Part shown: piece after piece, positions 1 to 6,322 of the stretch
How positions within the stretch are numbered: the stretch's first letter is position 1
How the letters are laid out: each line of letters opens with the position of its first letter
Source of the DNA: Rhodospirillales bacterium
GTDB taxonomy: Bacteria > Pseudomonadota > Alphaproteobacteria > Rhodospirillales > JADHTD01
DNA length: 7,034 nucleotides
Reading direction: 5' to 3'
Assembly: GCA_016776525.1 (NCBI GenBank)
Contig: JADHTD010000141.1
Coordinates: forward strand, 1-7,034
The notes under the pieces: generated by a model
The model's input: only the letters and a program-made list of their open reading frames with translations
Told to the model about the DNA's origin: nothing
The model's database searches: none
Position numbers and translations under genes: made by a program

Positions 1-1374
1 TACACCTATACGCCGGATGAAGCCTTACAGAATCTGAACGTCGGCGATGCCATGTCCGATACCTTCACCTACACGGTGACGGATAGCGAAGGCCTGTCGA
101 CAACCTCGACGGTCTCGGTCAGCATCACTGGCACCAACGACACCCCGGTTCTGGAACAACTGGCGACCGAAGATGATCCGTTCCACGCCACAGCCGGTGA
201 GGAAACGACCATTACGTCAGATGACCTGCTGGTCAGCGATGTCGACAATGATGCCGACGAAATCGTCTATACCCTGACCGATGATGTCGACTCTGGATCG
301 CTCTACCTGTTCGGCGGCGACGGCGAAGACGACCTCACGGACCTTGAAGTGGGTATGACCTTCACCCAGGAAGACATCGATAACGGCCTGTTGCGGTATG
401 TTTCCGACGATTCCGAATTCAACCCCGAATGGGGCGAGGATACGCCGGAATGGAGTGCCGACGCCCCGTCTGCAAGTGACCTGGCGGCCAGTGCCGACAG
501 CTTGCAGGATAACCTGACCATGCCCGCCGGTGGCGGCTCGGTGACGGTGACCTTCGAAGGGGAAAGCGCCGGTTATGACAACTCCCTCGGCTGGTACAAG
601 GTCGATGTAGACGGCAACGCCTACGATCCGCAGATCATTTGGGAAGACACCTCGTCTGAAGGCCGCCACGGCATGGATGCCGGTGACTCGGTGACCCTTG
701 AAGGGCTTGGCGAAGGCGAATCCTATGGCTTCTTCATCATCCCGGACGGTGCCGACCAGTTCGACCATATCGGCGACGTTGCCGACGGTTCCTGGACCAT
801 GTCGTTCAATGATGACGGCGGTCTGGTCATGCAGGGTCCGGAAGACTCCGGCAGCGGTTCTGGTTCCGGCTCAGGTCATGGCCACGGTCACGGCTCCGGT
901 TCCGGCTCCGGCTCCGGTCACGGCTCCGGTCATGGCCGCGGACGTGGATCTGGATCTGGTTCGGGATCAGGTTCCGGTCATGGCCACGGCTCGGGCTCGG
1001 GCTCCGGTTCCGGTGAGGCTGAAACAGAAACCGTCGAAGCCGGAGAAGTCTTCTTCACCGACCAATCGATGAATGCCGACAATAACTTCAACCATGTGAT
1101 GTCCGGCGTTGACGGCGATGTTCTGAAGGTTGGCTTCGAAGACCTAACGGGCGGCGGCGATGGAGATTTCAACGACCTGACCATCTCCATCGAATATAAT
1201 GCCTCCGACGAACCGGGTGAAATCGCTACCAGCGACAGCTTCTCCTTCATCGCCATGGATGATGAGGACGATGACAGCGAAACCATCAGTGAAAACGATG
1301 GTTCGGACGGCGGGTACTCGGTGACCGACGGCGGCGAGGCGACCTTCAATATCGCCGTCGACCAACCGCTTTAA
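1..1374 (+). CDS. Large VCBS/CSPG-repeat adhesin with DUF4114 domain, C-terminal part (5' partial)
   Basis: This is the C-terminal 457 residues of a secreted, probably calcium-binding surface adhesin. The frame is open from base 1, so the ATG at 52 is internal. Residues 1-51 are the end of a VCBS repeat (DTFTYTVTDSEG, then VSITGTNDTPV). Residues about 58-139 are a CSPG/cadherin-like repeat (SDVDNDADE, FTQEDIDNGLLRYVSDDSE). Residues about 175-400 match DUF4114: GYDNSLGWYKVD, YGFFIIPDGAD, then VFFTDQSMN, FNHV and FEDLTGGGDGDFNDL. The match is interrupted at residues 283-338 by a Ser/His/Arg-Gly dipeptide tract. Residues 411-455 (SDSFSF to GEATFNIAV) look like the closing strands of the CSPG repeat. 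The protein is very rich in Asp and Glu. It ends without an RTX repeat array, and no type I secretion signal is evident to me. Known LapA-like adhesins are held at the outer membrane and released by LapG; the LapG-like gene at 3906 makes that role plausible. Family assignment is firm; function is inferred. Confidence 0.88.
   Translation, partial: YTYTPDEALQNLNVGDAMSDTFTYTVTDSEGLSTTSTVSVSITGTNDTPVLEQLATEDDPFHATAGEETTITSDDLLVSDVDNDADEIVYTLTDDVDSGSLYLFGGDGEDDLTDLEVGMTFTQEDIDNGLLRYVSDDSEFNPEWGEDTPEWSADAPSASDLAASADSLQDNLTMPAGGGSVTVTFEGESAGYDNSLGWYKVDVDGNAYDPQIIWEDTSSEGRHGMDAGDSVTLEGLGEGESYGFFIIPDGADQFDHIGDVADGSWTMSFNDDGGLVMQGPEDSGSGSGSGSGHGHGHGSGSGSGSGHGSGHGRGRGSGSGSGSGSGHGHGSGSGSGSGEAETETVEAGEVFFTDQSMNADNNFNHVMSGVDGDVLKVGFEDLTGGGDGDFNDLTISIEYNASDEPGEIATSDSFSFIAMDDEDDDSETISENDGSDGGYSVTDGGEATFNIAVDQPL
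847..1014 (+). repeat. Ser-Gly/His-Gly/Arg-Gly dipeptide repeat tract within the adhesin
   Basis: Twenty-eight consecutive X-Gly dipeptides: 19 Ser-Gly, 7 His-Gly and 2 Arg-Gly. The DNA is a six-base quasi-repeat around tccggt/tccggc/catggc. Serine is written with five different codons (tcc, tct, tca, tcg, agc) and glycine with three, so the tract is not a clean recent slippage product, although it could still vary in length. The protein segment should be flexible, and the clustered histidines could bind metal ions. It lies between the two conserved halves of the DUF4114 domain. Confidence 0.95.
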
Positions 1375-1402
1375 TTCACGGCCATCAGGCCTTTCATAAA
1401 AT

Positions 1403-1432
1403 AAACCCCCGTCCGGTTCCGGGCGGGGGTTT
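1403..1432. terminator. Bidirectional rho-independent terminator between convergent genes
   Basis: The arms 1403-1416 and 1419-1432 pair over 14 bp with one G-T wobble (1412/1423) and a two-base TT centre; in RNA the top pair or two would open. On the plus strand the hairpin ends in TTTT (1430-1433), a short U run. On the minus strand the stem is followed by TTTATTTTA (1405 down to 1397), a better U tract. It lies 28 bases after the adhesin stop and 23 bases after the receptor stop, so it fits a shared terminator that works best for the minus-strand gene. Confidence 0.85.
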
Positions 1433-1455
1433 TCGGTTGATTGTCGGGGAATACT

Positions 1456-3618
1456 TTATTCTTCGGCCGCCGCCTGTTCTGGCAGGTGCCGGAAGTCAGC
1501 CCACTTTTCCATGCCGCTGCGGTTTTCCAGGAAATTGATCAACGCCGACAGGGGCCGCCGGTCATAGCGTTTCCCGGCCTGCTCCAGAAGCAGTGTGGTG
1601 GCGGCTTCAAAGTCCATGGCTTCCCTATTGGCCTTGGCCGTCACCAAATCGACGAAGGCATTGGCCACGGCAACAATCTGCGAGGTTACCAGGATATCAT
1701 CACCATTGAGGCCGAGCGGTCCGGAGCCTTCCGGTGTTTCGCCAACCTGGCGGATGGTTTCGGAAACCGGTCCTTCGAAGGGGATGTCGTCCAACAGGTC
1801 GGCGCTGACCAGATAGATTTTTTCCATGACCTGTTTTTCTTCCTCGGTCATGTCACCGGCCTTGGTCAGAACATTGGTGGGAATGAATATTTTGCCGAGA
1901 TTCATAAGGTTGCCGGCGATATCAACGGTCTCGATATCATCTTTTCCCAGTTCCATTTCCTTGGCGATGGTTTTGGCGACCTCGGCCACCCGGTTGGAAT
2001 GATGGATGGCATAGGGGTCACGCCGATCGACGGCATTGACCATGGTGTTGATCAACTGACGGGTCATTTTCTCGCTTTTACGGCGTTCCGATGTCAGATC
2101 GGTCAGGTCGTCGAGCACCATGAGAACGCCGGGCGGGTGGTCGCGGTCGCCGCGCAGGGGTACGTGGGAGGAGCGAATGACCTGAATGTTTTCATCCTCG
2201 CCGAAAGTATGCATGTGGGCCTGGCGGCATTGCTCGACCGAATCGGCAACGCCCTGTTCTTCCAGGCTGGCAAATTGGTCAAGGATCTTGGTGTTGATCC
2301 GCTCATAGGTTTCCGCCGGGACCGGACCGATGACGCTGGCCATTTTCATGCCCATCATATCTTCGACGGTAATACCGGCGTCGCGGGCTGCCGGTTGATT
2401 GGCAAATGTATACTTGGTGGTGCCGTCGACGGCGACGATATGAGTCGGCTGGCTGTTGGTGACGACGCGCATGAACTTGCCGATGTTCTCAAACCGCTCG
2501 GCGGCGATACGGAATTTTTCGGCCGCTTCGGCGGCCCGGATCGAACTGCCGTGCCGCCAAACGGCGATAATCGTGACGGCGACACCGACGATGATCAGCA
2601 CGAAAACGATGAGGATCGTCCGCAAGCGGTTTTCAGTGCCGGACAGGGCTTCTGAACGGGTAACCTTGCGGACTAGGACCCACGGCACTTCCGGTATGGA
2701 ACGCGACGTGAGCAGGACTTCCCCGCCGAGATAATCGCGTTTGATGGCGAAACCACCGGGTTTTTCCAGAGCAAACGAGGCTGCCAGATCCTGGGTGTCG
2801 AGGGCCATGGTGCGTTTCAGGGGGGGCGTTCCGTCGGCCAGCGGCGACAGGTATTCAACGGTTCCTTCGCCGGTTCGCACCAGGTAGGTTTCAGCCGTTT
2901 CCTCGGTGGCGCCCGGTTGCTTGAGGCGGTTATAGAGATCGTTGCCGATGGTCCGGATGCCAACCGCGGCCCCGATGCCTTCCGTATCGTCGCCCTGCAC
3001 GGAATAGATCGGCAGCACGAAACCGATGGTCGGCAGGTTGGTGGCGCCCAGATAGATATCAATGATGGCTGGTTTGCCGTCCAGCGCGGTGGCGATTGCC
3101 TTGCGGATTTCTCCGGTGACCGGTGGCATTCCGGGGCTGCTGACGATGGGTTGGCCTTTATCGTCAACCAAACCGATGCCGGCGACGCCGGCCCGTTCCA
3201 CGTTGGCGTTGACTTCACCGGCGCCTTCCGGGGGCTTGAACCCGGTGCGGTCGGCAGTGGCCACTAAAAGGTTGCGCAGATAGGTGGCTTGGGCGGCTTC
3301 ATCGACGATTTCTTCCTTGTCGCCTTCGGACAGCTGTAATTCCGTCATGTAAAGCTGCAGGGAGGCGTTCTCGGTCAATTCCCGGAGCGTCGCAAAGTTC
3401 ATATCGATCCATTCGTCGACGGCGGCCGACCGGCTGTCGGCGACAATGCCCAAGCGGACCTGCCACTCGTTCATGGTCCGGGCCCGTTCGTCTTCGACGA
3501 ATTGGAACGAGAAAAAGACACCGGCGCCGAAAACAGCAGCCATTACGGCGCCGATTCCAAATGCAACTTTATTAACCCGGCGTGGGGTTTTTTCTTCGGT
3601 TTGGGCCTCTTCGCCCAT
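1456..3618 (-). CDS. Membrane receptor: dCache sensor, PAS, degenerate HD-GYP domain
   Basis: A 720-residue inner-membrane signalling protein. Residues 17-40 form the first membrane segment, and about 45-330 a periplasmic dCache ligand-binding domain that closes with VPWVLVRKVTRSEAL. Residues 335-354 form the second membrane segment, about 358-382 a helical linker, about 383-505 a PAS domain and about 515-700 an HD-GYP-related domain. The fold markers of the last are clear (RRDPYAIHHSNRVAEVA, GKIFIPTNVLTKAGDMTEEE, IVAVANAF), but the catalytic residues are not: the HD pair of LLHDIGK is M572-N573, the later HHE is replaced in RQVGE, GSGYP reads GSGPL, and the usual VAD aspartate is N653. Only the first histidine (H540) and K576 remain, so c-di-GMP hydrolysis is unlikely and a binding or scaffold role is inferred. 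The start is supported by GGGGAGG (3624-3630), five bases before the ATG. It is divergent from the LapG-like gene and convergent with the adhesin, and could be a LapD substitute. Confidence 0.88.
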   Translation of the reverse strand: MGEEAQTEEKTPRRVNKVAFGIGAVMAAVFGAGVFFSFQFVEDERARTMNEWQVRLGIVADSRSAAVDEWIDMNFATLRELTENASLQLYMTELQLSEGDKEEIVDEAAQATYLRNLLVATADRTGFKPPEGAGEVNANVERAGVAGIGLVDDKGQPIVSSPGMPPVTGEIRKAIATALDGKPAIIDIYLGATNLPTIGFVLPIYSVQGDDTEGIGAAVGIRTIGNDLYNRLKQPGATEETAETYLVRTGEGTVEYLSPLADGTPPLKRTMALDTQDLAASFALEKPGGFAIKRDYLGGEVLLTSRSIPEVPWVLVRKVTRSEALSGTENRLRTILIVFVLIIVGVAVTIIAVWRHGSSIRAAEAAEKFRIAAERFENIGKFMRVVTNSQPTHIVAVDGTTKYTFANQPAARDAGITVEDMMGMKMASVIGPVPAETYERINTKILDQFASLEEQGVADSVEQCRQAHMHTFGEDENIQVIRSSHVPLRGDRDHPPGVLMVLDDLTDLTSERRKSEKMTRQLINTMVNAVDRRDPYAIHHSNRVAEVAKTIAKEMELGKDDIETVDIAGNLMNLGKIFIPTNVLTKAGDMTEEEKQVMEKIYLVSADLLDDIPFEGPVSETIRQVGETPEGSGPLGLNGDDILVTSQIVAVANAFVDLVTAKANREAMDFEAATTLLLEQAGKRYDRRPLSALINFLENRSGMEKWADFRHLPEQAAAEE

Positions 3619-3653
3619 CTAAGCCTCCCCTGGAAAGGACTCGGTTGGCGAAA

Positions 3654-3681
3654 ATCTTACGGTATCCACGGTTTGAGGCAA
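3654..3681 (-). promoter_or_regulatory. Possible promoter of the receptor gene
   Basis: Reading the minus strand, TTGCCT (3681-3676) and TAAGAT (3659-3654) are separated by 16 bases and resemble a sigma-70 -35/-10 pair. Each matches the consensus at only four of six positions. The position, about 35 bases before the start codon, is reasonable. This is a visual match only. Confidence 0.3.
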
Positions 3682-3734
3682 AGGAAGAATATTGCATGCA
3701 GCCCGGAAACGGCAAAATGTCCCCAAAACCCTGC

Positions 3735-3753
3735 GGACAAAGGCGGTTTGTCC
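3735..3753. repeat. Perfect 7-bp inverted repeat, candidate operator between divergent promoters
   Basis: GGACAAA (3735-3741) and TTTGTCC (3747-3753) are perfect inverted copies around the spacer GGCGG. The repeat lies roughly midway between the two predicted -35 elements, at 3676-3681 (minus) and 3795-3800 (plus). That position suits a dimeric regulator acting on both genes. No T tract follows, so it is not a typical terminator. No known operator consensus was recognised. Confidence 0.5.
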
Positions 3754-3794
3754 TCACAGGCCATCACTTCAGGGTGAATACGGCACCGATCATC

Positions 3795-3824
3795 TTGCGG
3801 GCCGTTTGAAGTAATCAGTATACT
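3795..3824 (+). promoter_or_regulatory. Possible sigma-70 promoter of the LapG-like gene
   Basis: TATACT at 3819-3824 differs from the -10 consensus at one base. TTGCGG at 3795-3800 is a weak -35 element with an 18-base spacer. Transcription would start near 3831, giving a leader of about 75 bases before the ATG at 3906. That leader contains a short imperfect dyad, GTAAC (3842-3846) and GTTAC (3858-3862), of unknown meaning. Confidence 0.45.
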
Positions 3825-3893
3825 CGACAAGGTAAAAGGGCGTAACTTCATAAGCTTGTTACTTGTTCCGGTGTTGCGCGCCGGATGCGGCAC

Positions 3894-3900
3894 GGGTGGA
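3894..3900 (+). promoter_or_regulatory. Ribosome binding site that supports the start at 3906
   Basis: GGGTGGA lies five bases before the ATG at 3906 and is a moderate Shine-Dalgarno match. The in-frame ATG at 3885, seven codons earlier, has no purine-rich site in front of it. Starting at 3906 also puts the twin arginines at residues 9-11, as usual for a Tat signal peptide. Confidence 0.5.
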
Positions 3901-3905
3901 TACGG

Positions 3906-4625
3906 ATGATCTCTAATCAGGAAATTGACCGTCGACGGTTCTGCACCCGGATACTCACTGGGTCGCTGGCGGCTGCCGTATCGGTTGCCGTGCCGGGCGG
4001 CGGGGCCTGGGCCGCTAAGAAAAAACGCCGCAGGAAGAAAAAGAAATCCTCTCCCAGCTTTTTTCGTAGCCGGGAAACCAAATCCAGCAACATGAAGCCC
4101 TTCAAGAAATGGACCGGTGCGCTGAAGCGTTATTCCAAGGAGGCGGCCAGCGCCAAAAAAGGTACCTGCAAATCGAAAACAATGAACGAATGCCATTACC
4201 AGGAATGGACAAAGTTTCTGATCAGCGTCAAAGACAAGGGCCCTAAGGAAAAAATTCTGGCCATCAACAGCCACATGAACAAGGCCAAATACATCCTCGA
4301 TAAGACCAACTGGGGGATCAAGGATTACTGGGCGACGCCTTTTGAATTCATGAAACGATTCGGTGATTGCGAGGATTACGCCATTGCCAAATACATGTCC
4401 CTGCGTCGTCTCGGCTTCAAGAACAACCAGTTGCGGGTGGTCGCCGTCAAGGACATGAATCTGAAGGTCGGTCATGCCGTGCTGGTCGTCTATCTCGACG
4501 GCAAGACCCTGCTGCTGGACAACCAGATCAAACAGGTGGTGAGCACCAAGAAGGTCCGTCACTACCAGCCTGTTTTTTCCATCAATGAAAAGAATTGGTG
4601 GCGGCATCGGGTGGTCAGCGGTTAG
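3906..4625 (+). CDS. LapG-like transglutaminase-like cysteine peptidase (BTLCP family), exported
   Basis: A 239-residue periplasmic cysteine peptidase of the BTLCP family (formerly DUF920), which includes LapG, the protease that cuts LapA-type adhesins to release biofilm cells. The family core is clear: DYWATPFEFMKRFGDCEDYAIAKY, written here as positions 140-163, then GHAVLVV and LLLDNQ. The likely catalytic triad is C155, H190 and D205, with spacing close to LapG. D154 and E156 flank the cysteine, as do the calcium-binding Asp and Glu of LapG. The N-terminus looks like a Tat signal peptide: DRRRF at 8-12, a hydrophobic stretch, then AWA at 34-36 as cleavage site. Ten basic residues in a row (38-47) follow directly, which is unusual. 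C88 and C96 could form a disulfide. An upstream ATG at 3885 is the alternative start. A divergent receptor gene and the nearby adhesin suggest an adhesin-release module. Family and catalysis are well supported; the substrate is inferred. Confidence 0.88.
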   Translation: MISNQEIDRRRFCTRILTGSLAAAVSVAVPGGGAWAAKKKRRRKKKKSSPSFFRSRETKSSNMKPFKKWTGALKRYSKEAASAKKGTCKSKTMNECHYQEWTKFLISVKDKGPKEKILAINSHMNKAKYILDKTNWGIKDYWATPFEFMKRFGDCEDYAIAKYMSLRRLGFKNNQLRVVAVKDMNLKVGHAVLVVYLDGKTLLLDNQIKQVVSTKKVRHYQPVFSINEKNWWRHRVVSG

Positions 4626-4694
4626 GCTCGTGGTTGTTGCCTATCAGAGAAGCCGTCATCGAAAACCCTCGGCATAGAATGCTACGGGAATGAT

Positions 4695-4702
4695 GGGGGA
4701 GG
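4695..4702 (+). promoter_or_regulatory. Strong ribosome binding site of the dehydratase gene
   Basis: GGGGGAGG sits six bases before the ATG at 4709 and fixes that start. In the 83-base gap after the peptidase gene, TAGAAT (4675-4680) could be a -10 element, but no acceptable -35 is seen. Nor is there a terminator hairpin, so read-through from the peptidase gene remains possible. Confidence 0.75.
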
Positions 4703-4708
4703 AAACCC

Positions 4709-6235
4709 ATGACCGCCAACACATCCATTCAACTGAGCCCCCAGGACAATGTTGCCGTGGTACTGGCCGACATTGCCAAGGGCAGTATCGTGGAACCGGT
4801 ATCCATTACCGCCCGCGAACCGATTCCGCGTGGCCACAAATTGGCTGTGGCGCCTATTAAAGAAGGTGAGACGGTCATCAAATACGGCCAGATCATCGGT
4901 TTTGCCTCAGCCCACATCGCGCCGGGAGAGCATGTCCACGTACACAATGTCTCGATGGGAGATTTTGAGCGCGACTATGCTTATGGCGAGGCGGCCAGCC
5001 AGACCGACATGGTGGCGGATGCAGAGCGCGCCACCTTTCAGGGGTATCGCCGCGAGGACGGCCGGGTTGGCACCCGCAACTATGTCGGCATCGTCACTTC
5101 GGTGAATTGCTCGGCGACGGTGGCCAAGCACATTGCCCGAGAGATAGAGAAACGCGGCATCCTTGATAACTATCCCAATGTCGACGGCATCGTCCCCATT
5201 GTCCATGGTGCGGGCTGCTGCACGGCGACCGACGACGAGGGCTTCCGCATGCTGCAACGGACCGTCTGGGGCCATGCCCGGCATGCCAATTTTGCTTCCG
5301 TGCTGATGCTCGGCCTGGGCTGCGAAACAAACCAGATTCCGCTGATGCTGGAAGTCCTGGGAAAGCCTTCCGAGGAGGCCTTCCATTACACCACCATCCA
5401 AGACGAGGGCGGCACCCGTAAAACGGTGGAGGAAGCCGTGGCCTGGTTCGAAAGCGTGCTGCCGGCGGCCGAAGCCGCCAAGCGGGAAAGCGTGCCCGTC
5501 TCGGAACTGACGGTGGCCTTGCAATGCGGCGGTTCCGATGGGTACTCGGGCATCACCGCCAACCCTGCCTTAGGGCTAGCCGTCGACCACCTGGTGCGCC
5601 ATGGAGGCTCCGGCGTGTTGGCAGAAACGCCGGAGATCTACGGCGCCGAACATCTGTTGACCCGGCGCGCGGTGACCAAGGATGTCGGCGAGAAGCTGAT
5701 CGAACGCATCCGCTGGTGGGAAGATTACGCCGCTAAAAACGGCGCCAGCATGGACAATAATCCGACGCCCGGCAACAAGGCGGGCGGCCTGACCACCATC
5801 CTGGAGAAGTCCCTGGGCGCCGTCGCCAAGGGTGGGTCGACCAATTTGGCCGGTGTCTATGAATACGCCGAGCCGATCACCACCAAGGGCTTCGCCTTCA
5901 TGGACAGTCCCGGCTACGACCCGGTTTCGATCACCGGCGAGGTGGCGTCCGGCTGCAACCTTGTGGCCTTCACCACCGGCCGCGGTTCTGTCTACGGAAA
6001 CAAGCCCGCACCGTCCCTGAAACTGGCCACAAACACCCCCATGTACGAACACATGGCGGAAGACATGGACATCAATTGCGGCACCATCATCGACGGCACC
6101 GAAAGCCTGGAAGACTTAGGCGAGAAAATCTTCCGGAAGATGTTGGCGGTGGCTTCCGGCGAACGCACCAAATCCGAGGAACATGGCTTCGGCGATGCGG
6201 AATTCGCACCCTGGCAGGTTGGGGCGCAGATGTAG
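4709..6235 (+). CDS. uxaA: Altronate dehydratase / UxaA-family hydro-lyase
   Basis: A 508-residue cytoplasmic sugar-acid dehydratase, about the length of E. coli UxaA. UxaA converts D-altronate to 2-keto-3-deoxy-D-gluconate in hexuronate breakdown. Residues 1-95 form the N-terminal SAF domain (DNVAVVLADIAKG, PRGHKLAV, KYGQIIGFA, GEHVHVHN). Residues about 110-505 form the GD_AH_C catalytic part: GRVGTRNYVGI, the C170-C171 pair, GLGCETNQ (C205), LQCGGSDGYSGITANPALG at 271-289, NPTPGNKAGGLTT at 351-363, and TGRGSVYGN. All main motifs are present and both domains are complete, so the gene looks intact. The symbol reflects family membership. Related enzymes act on galactarate and other sugar acids, and the VGTRN and SVNCSA segments also resemble galactarate dehydratase, so the exact substrate is open. 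No uronate-pathway gene is visible next to it to settle this. The gene is G+C-rich (160 of 240 bases by hand count in 5461-5700). Confidence 0.87.
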   Translation: MTANTSIQLSPQDNVAVVLADIAKGSIVEPVSITAREPIPRGHKLAVAPIKEGETVIKYGQIIGFASAHIAPGEHVHVHNVSMGDFERDYAYGEAASQTDMVADAERATFQGYRREDGRVGTRNYVGIVTSVNCSATVAKHIAREIEKRGILDNYPNVDGIVPIVHGAGCCTATDDEGFRMLQRTVWGHARHANFASVLMLGLGCETNQIPLMLEVLGKPSEEAFHYTTIQDEGGTRKTVEEAVAWFESVLPAAEAAKRESVPVSELTVALQCGGSDGYSGITANPALGLAVDHLVRHGGSGVLAETPEIYGAEHLLTRRAVTKDVGEKLIERIRWWEDYAAKNGASMDNNPTPGNKAGGLTTILEKSLGAVAKGGSTNLAGVYEYAEPITTKGFAFMDSPGYDPVSITGEVASGCNLVAFTTGRGSVYGNKPAPSLKLATNTPMYEHMAEDMDINCGTIIDGTESLEDLGEKIFRKMLAVASGERTKSEEHGFGDAEFAPWQVGAQM

Positions 6236-6322
6236 CCGAGGCCTGCCATCGCGGGCTGACAATTGCTTTGGTCAAGGCGATTAAAGCATAAGGCGCTCAC
6301 TGCCTGACTGATTTGATTCAAC

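Noticed and set aside
310..340. RTX-like nonapeptide (GGDGEDDLT) in the adhesin
   Set aside because: A single copy inside a CSPG-like repeat, with no tandem array, so it is not evidence of an RTX domain.
217..768. A 183-codon open frame on the minus strand inside the adhesin
   Set aside because: It is a shadow of the adhesin frame, which carries clear VCBS, CSPG and DUF4114 motifs.
847..1014. CRISPR array or tandem DNA repeat element
   Set aside because: The periodicity is a coding dipeptide repeat in frame with the adhesin; there are no spacers or constant repeat units.
1441..2655. A 404-codon open frame on the plus strand
   Set aside because: It lies antisense within the receptor gene, whose domains are recognisable. 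The translation resembles no protein family and the long frame follows from strong codon bias.
3693..3700. Palindrome TGCATGCA in the divergent intergenic region
   Set aside because: Eight bases with no spacer and no second copy nearby; easily a chance occurrence.
3657..4607. A 316-codon open frame on the minus strand
   Set aside because: It runs antisense through the LapG-like gene and its upstream region. The plus-strand product has a full catalytic motif set and a signal peptide; this one has none.
6236..6322. Possible terminator between the dehydratase and glycosyltransferase genes
   Set aside because: Only weak short stems are present (GCTTT/AAAGC with a long loop; AGGC/GCCT) and no T run follows, so no terminator is called.
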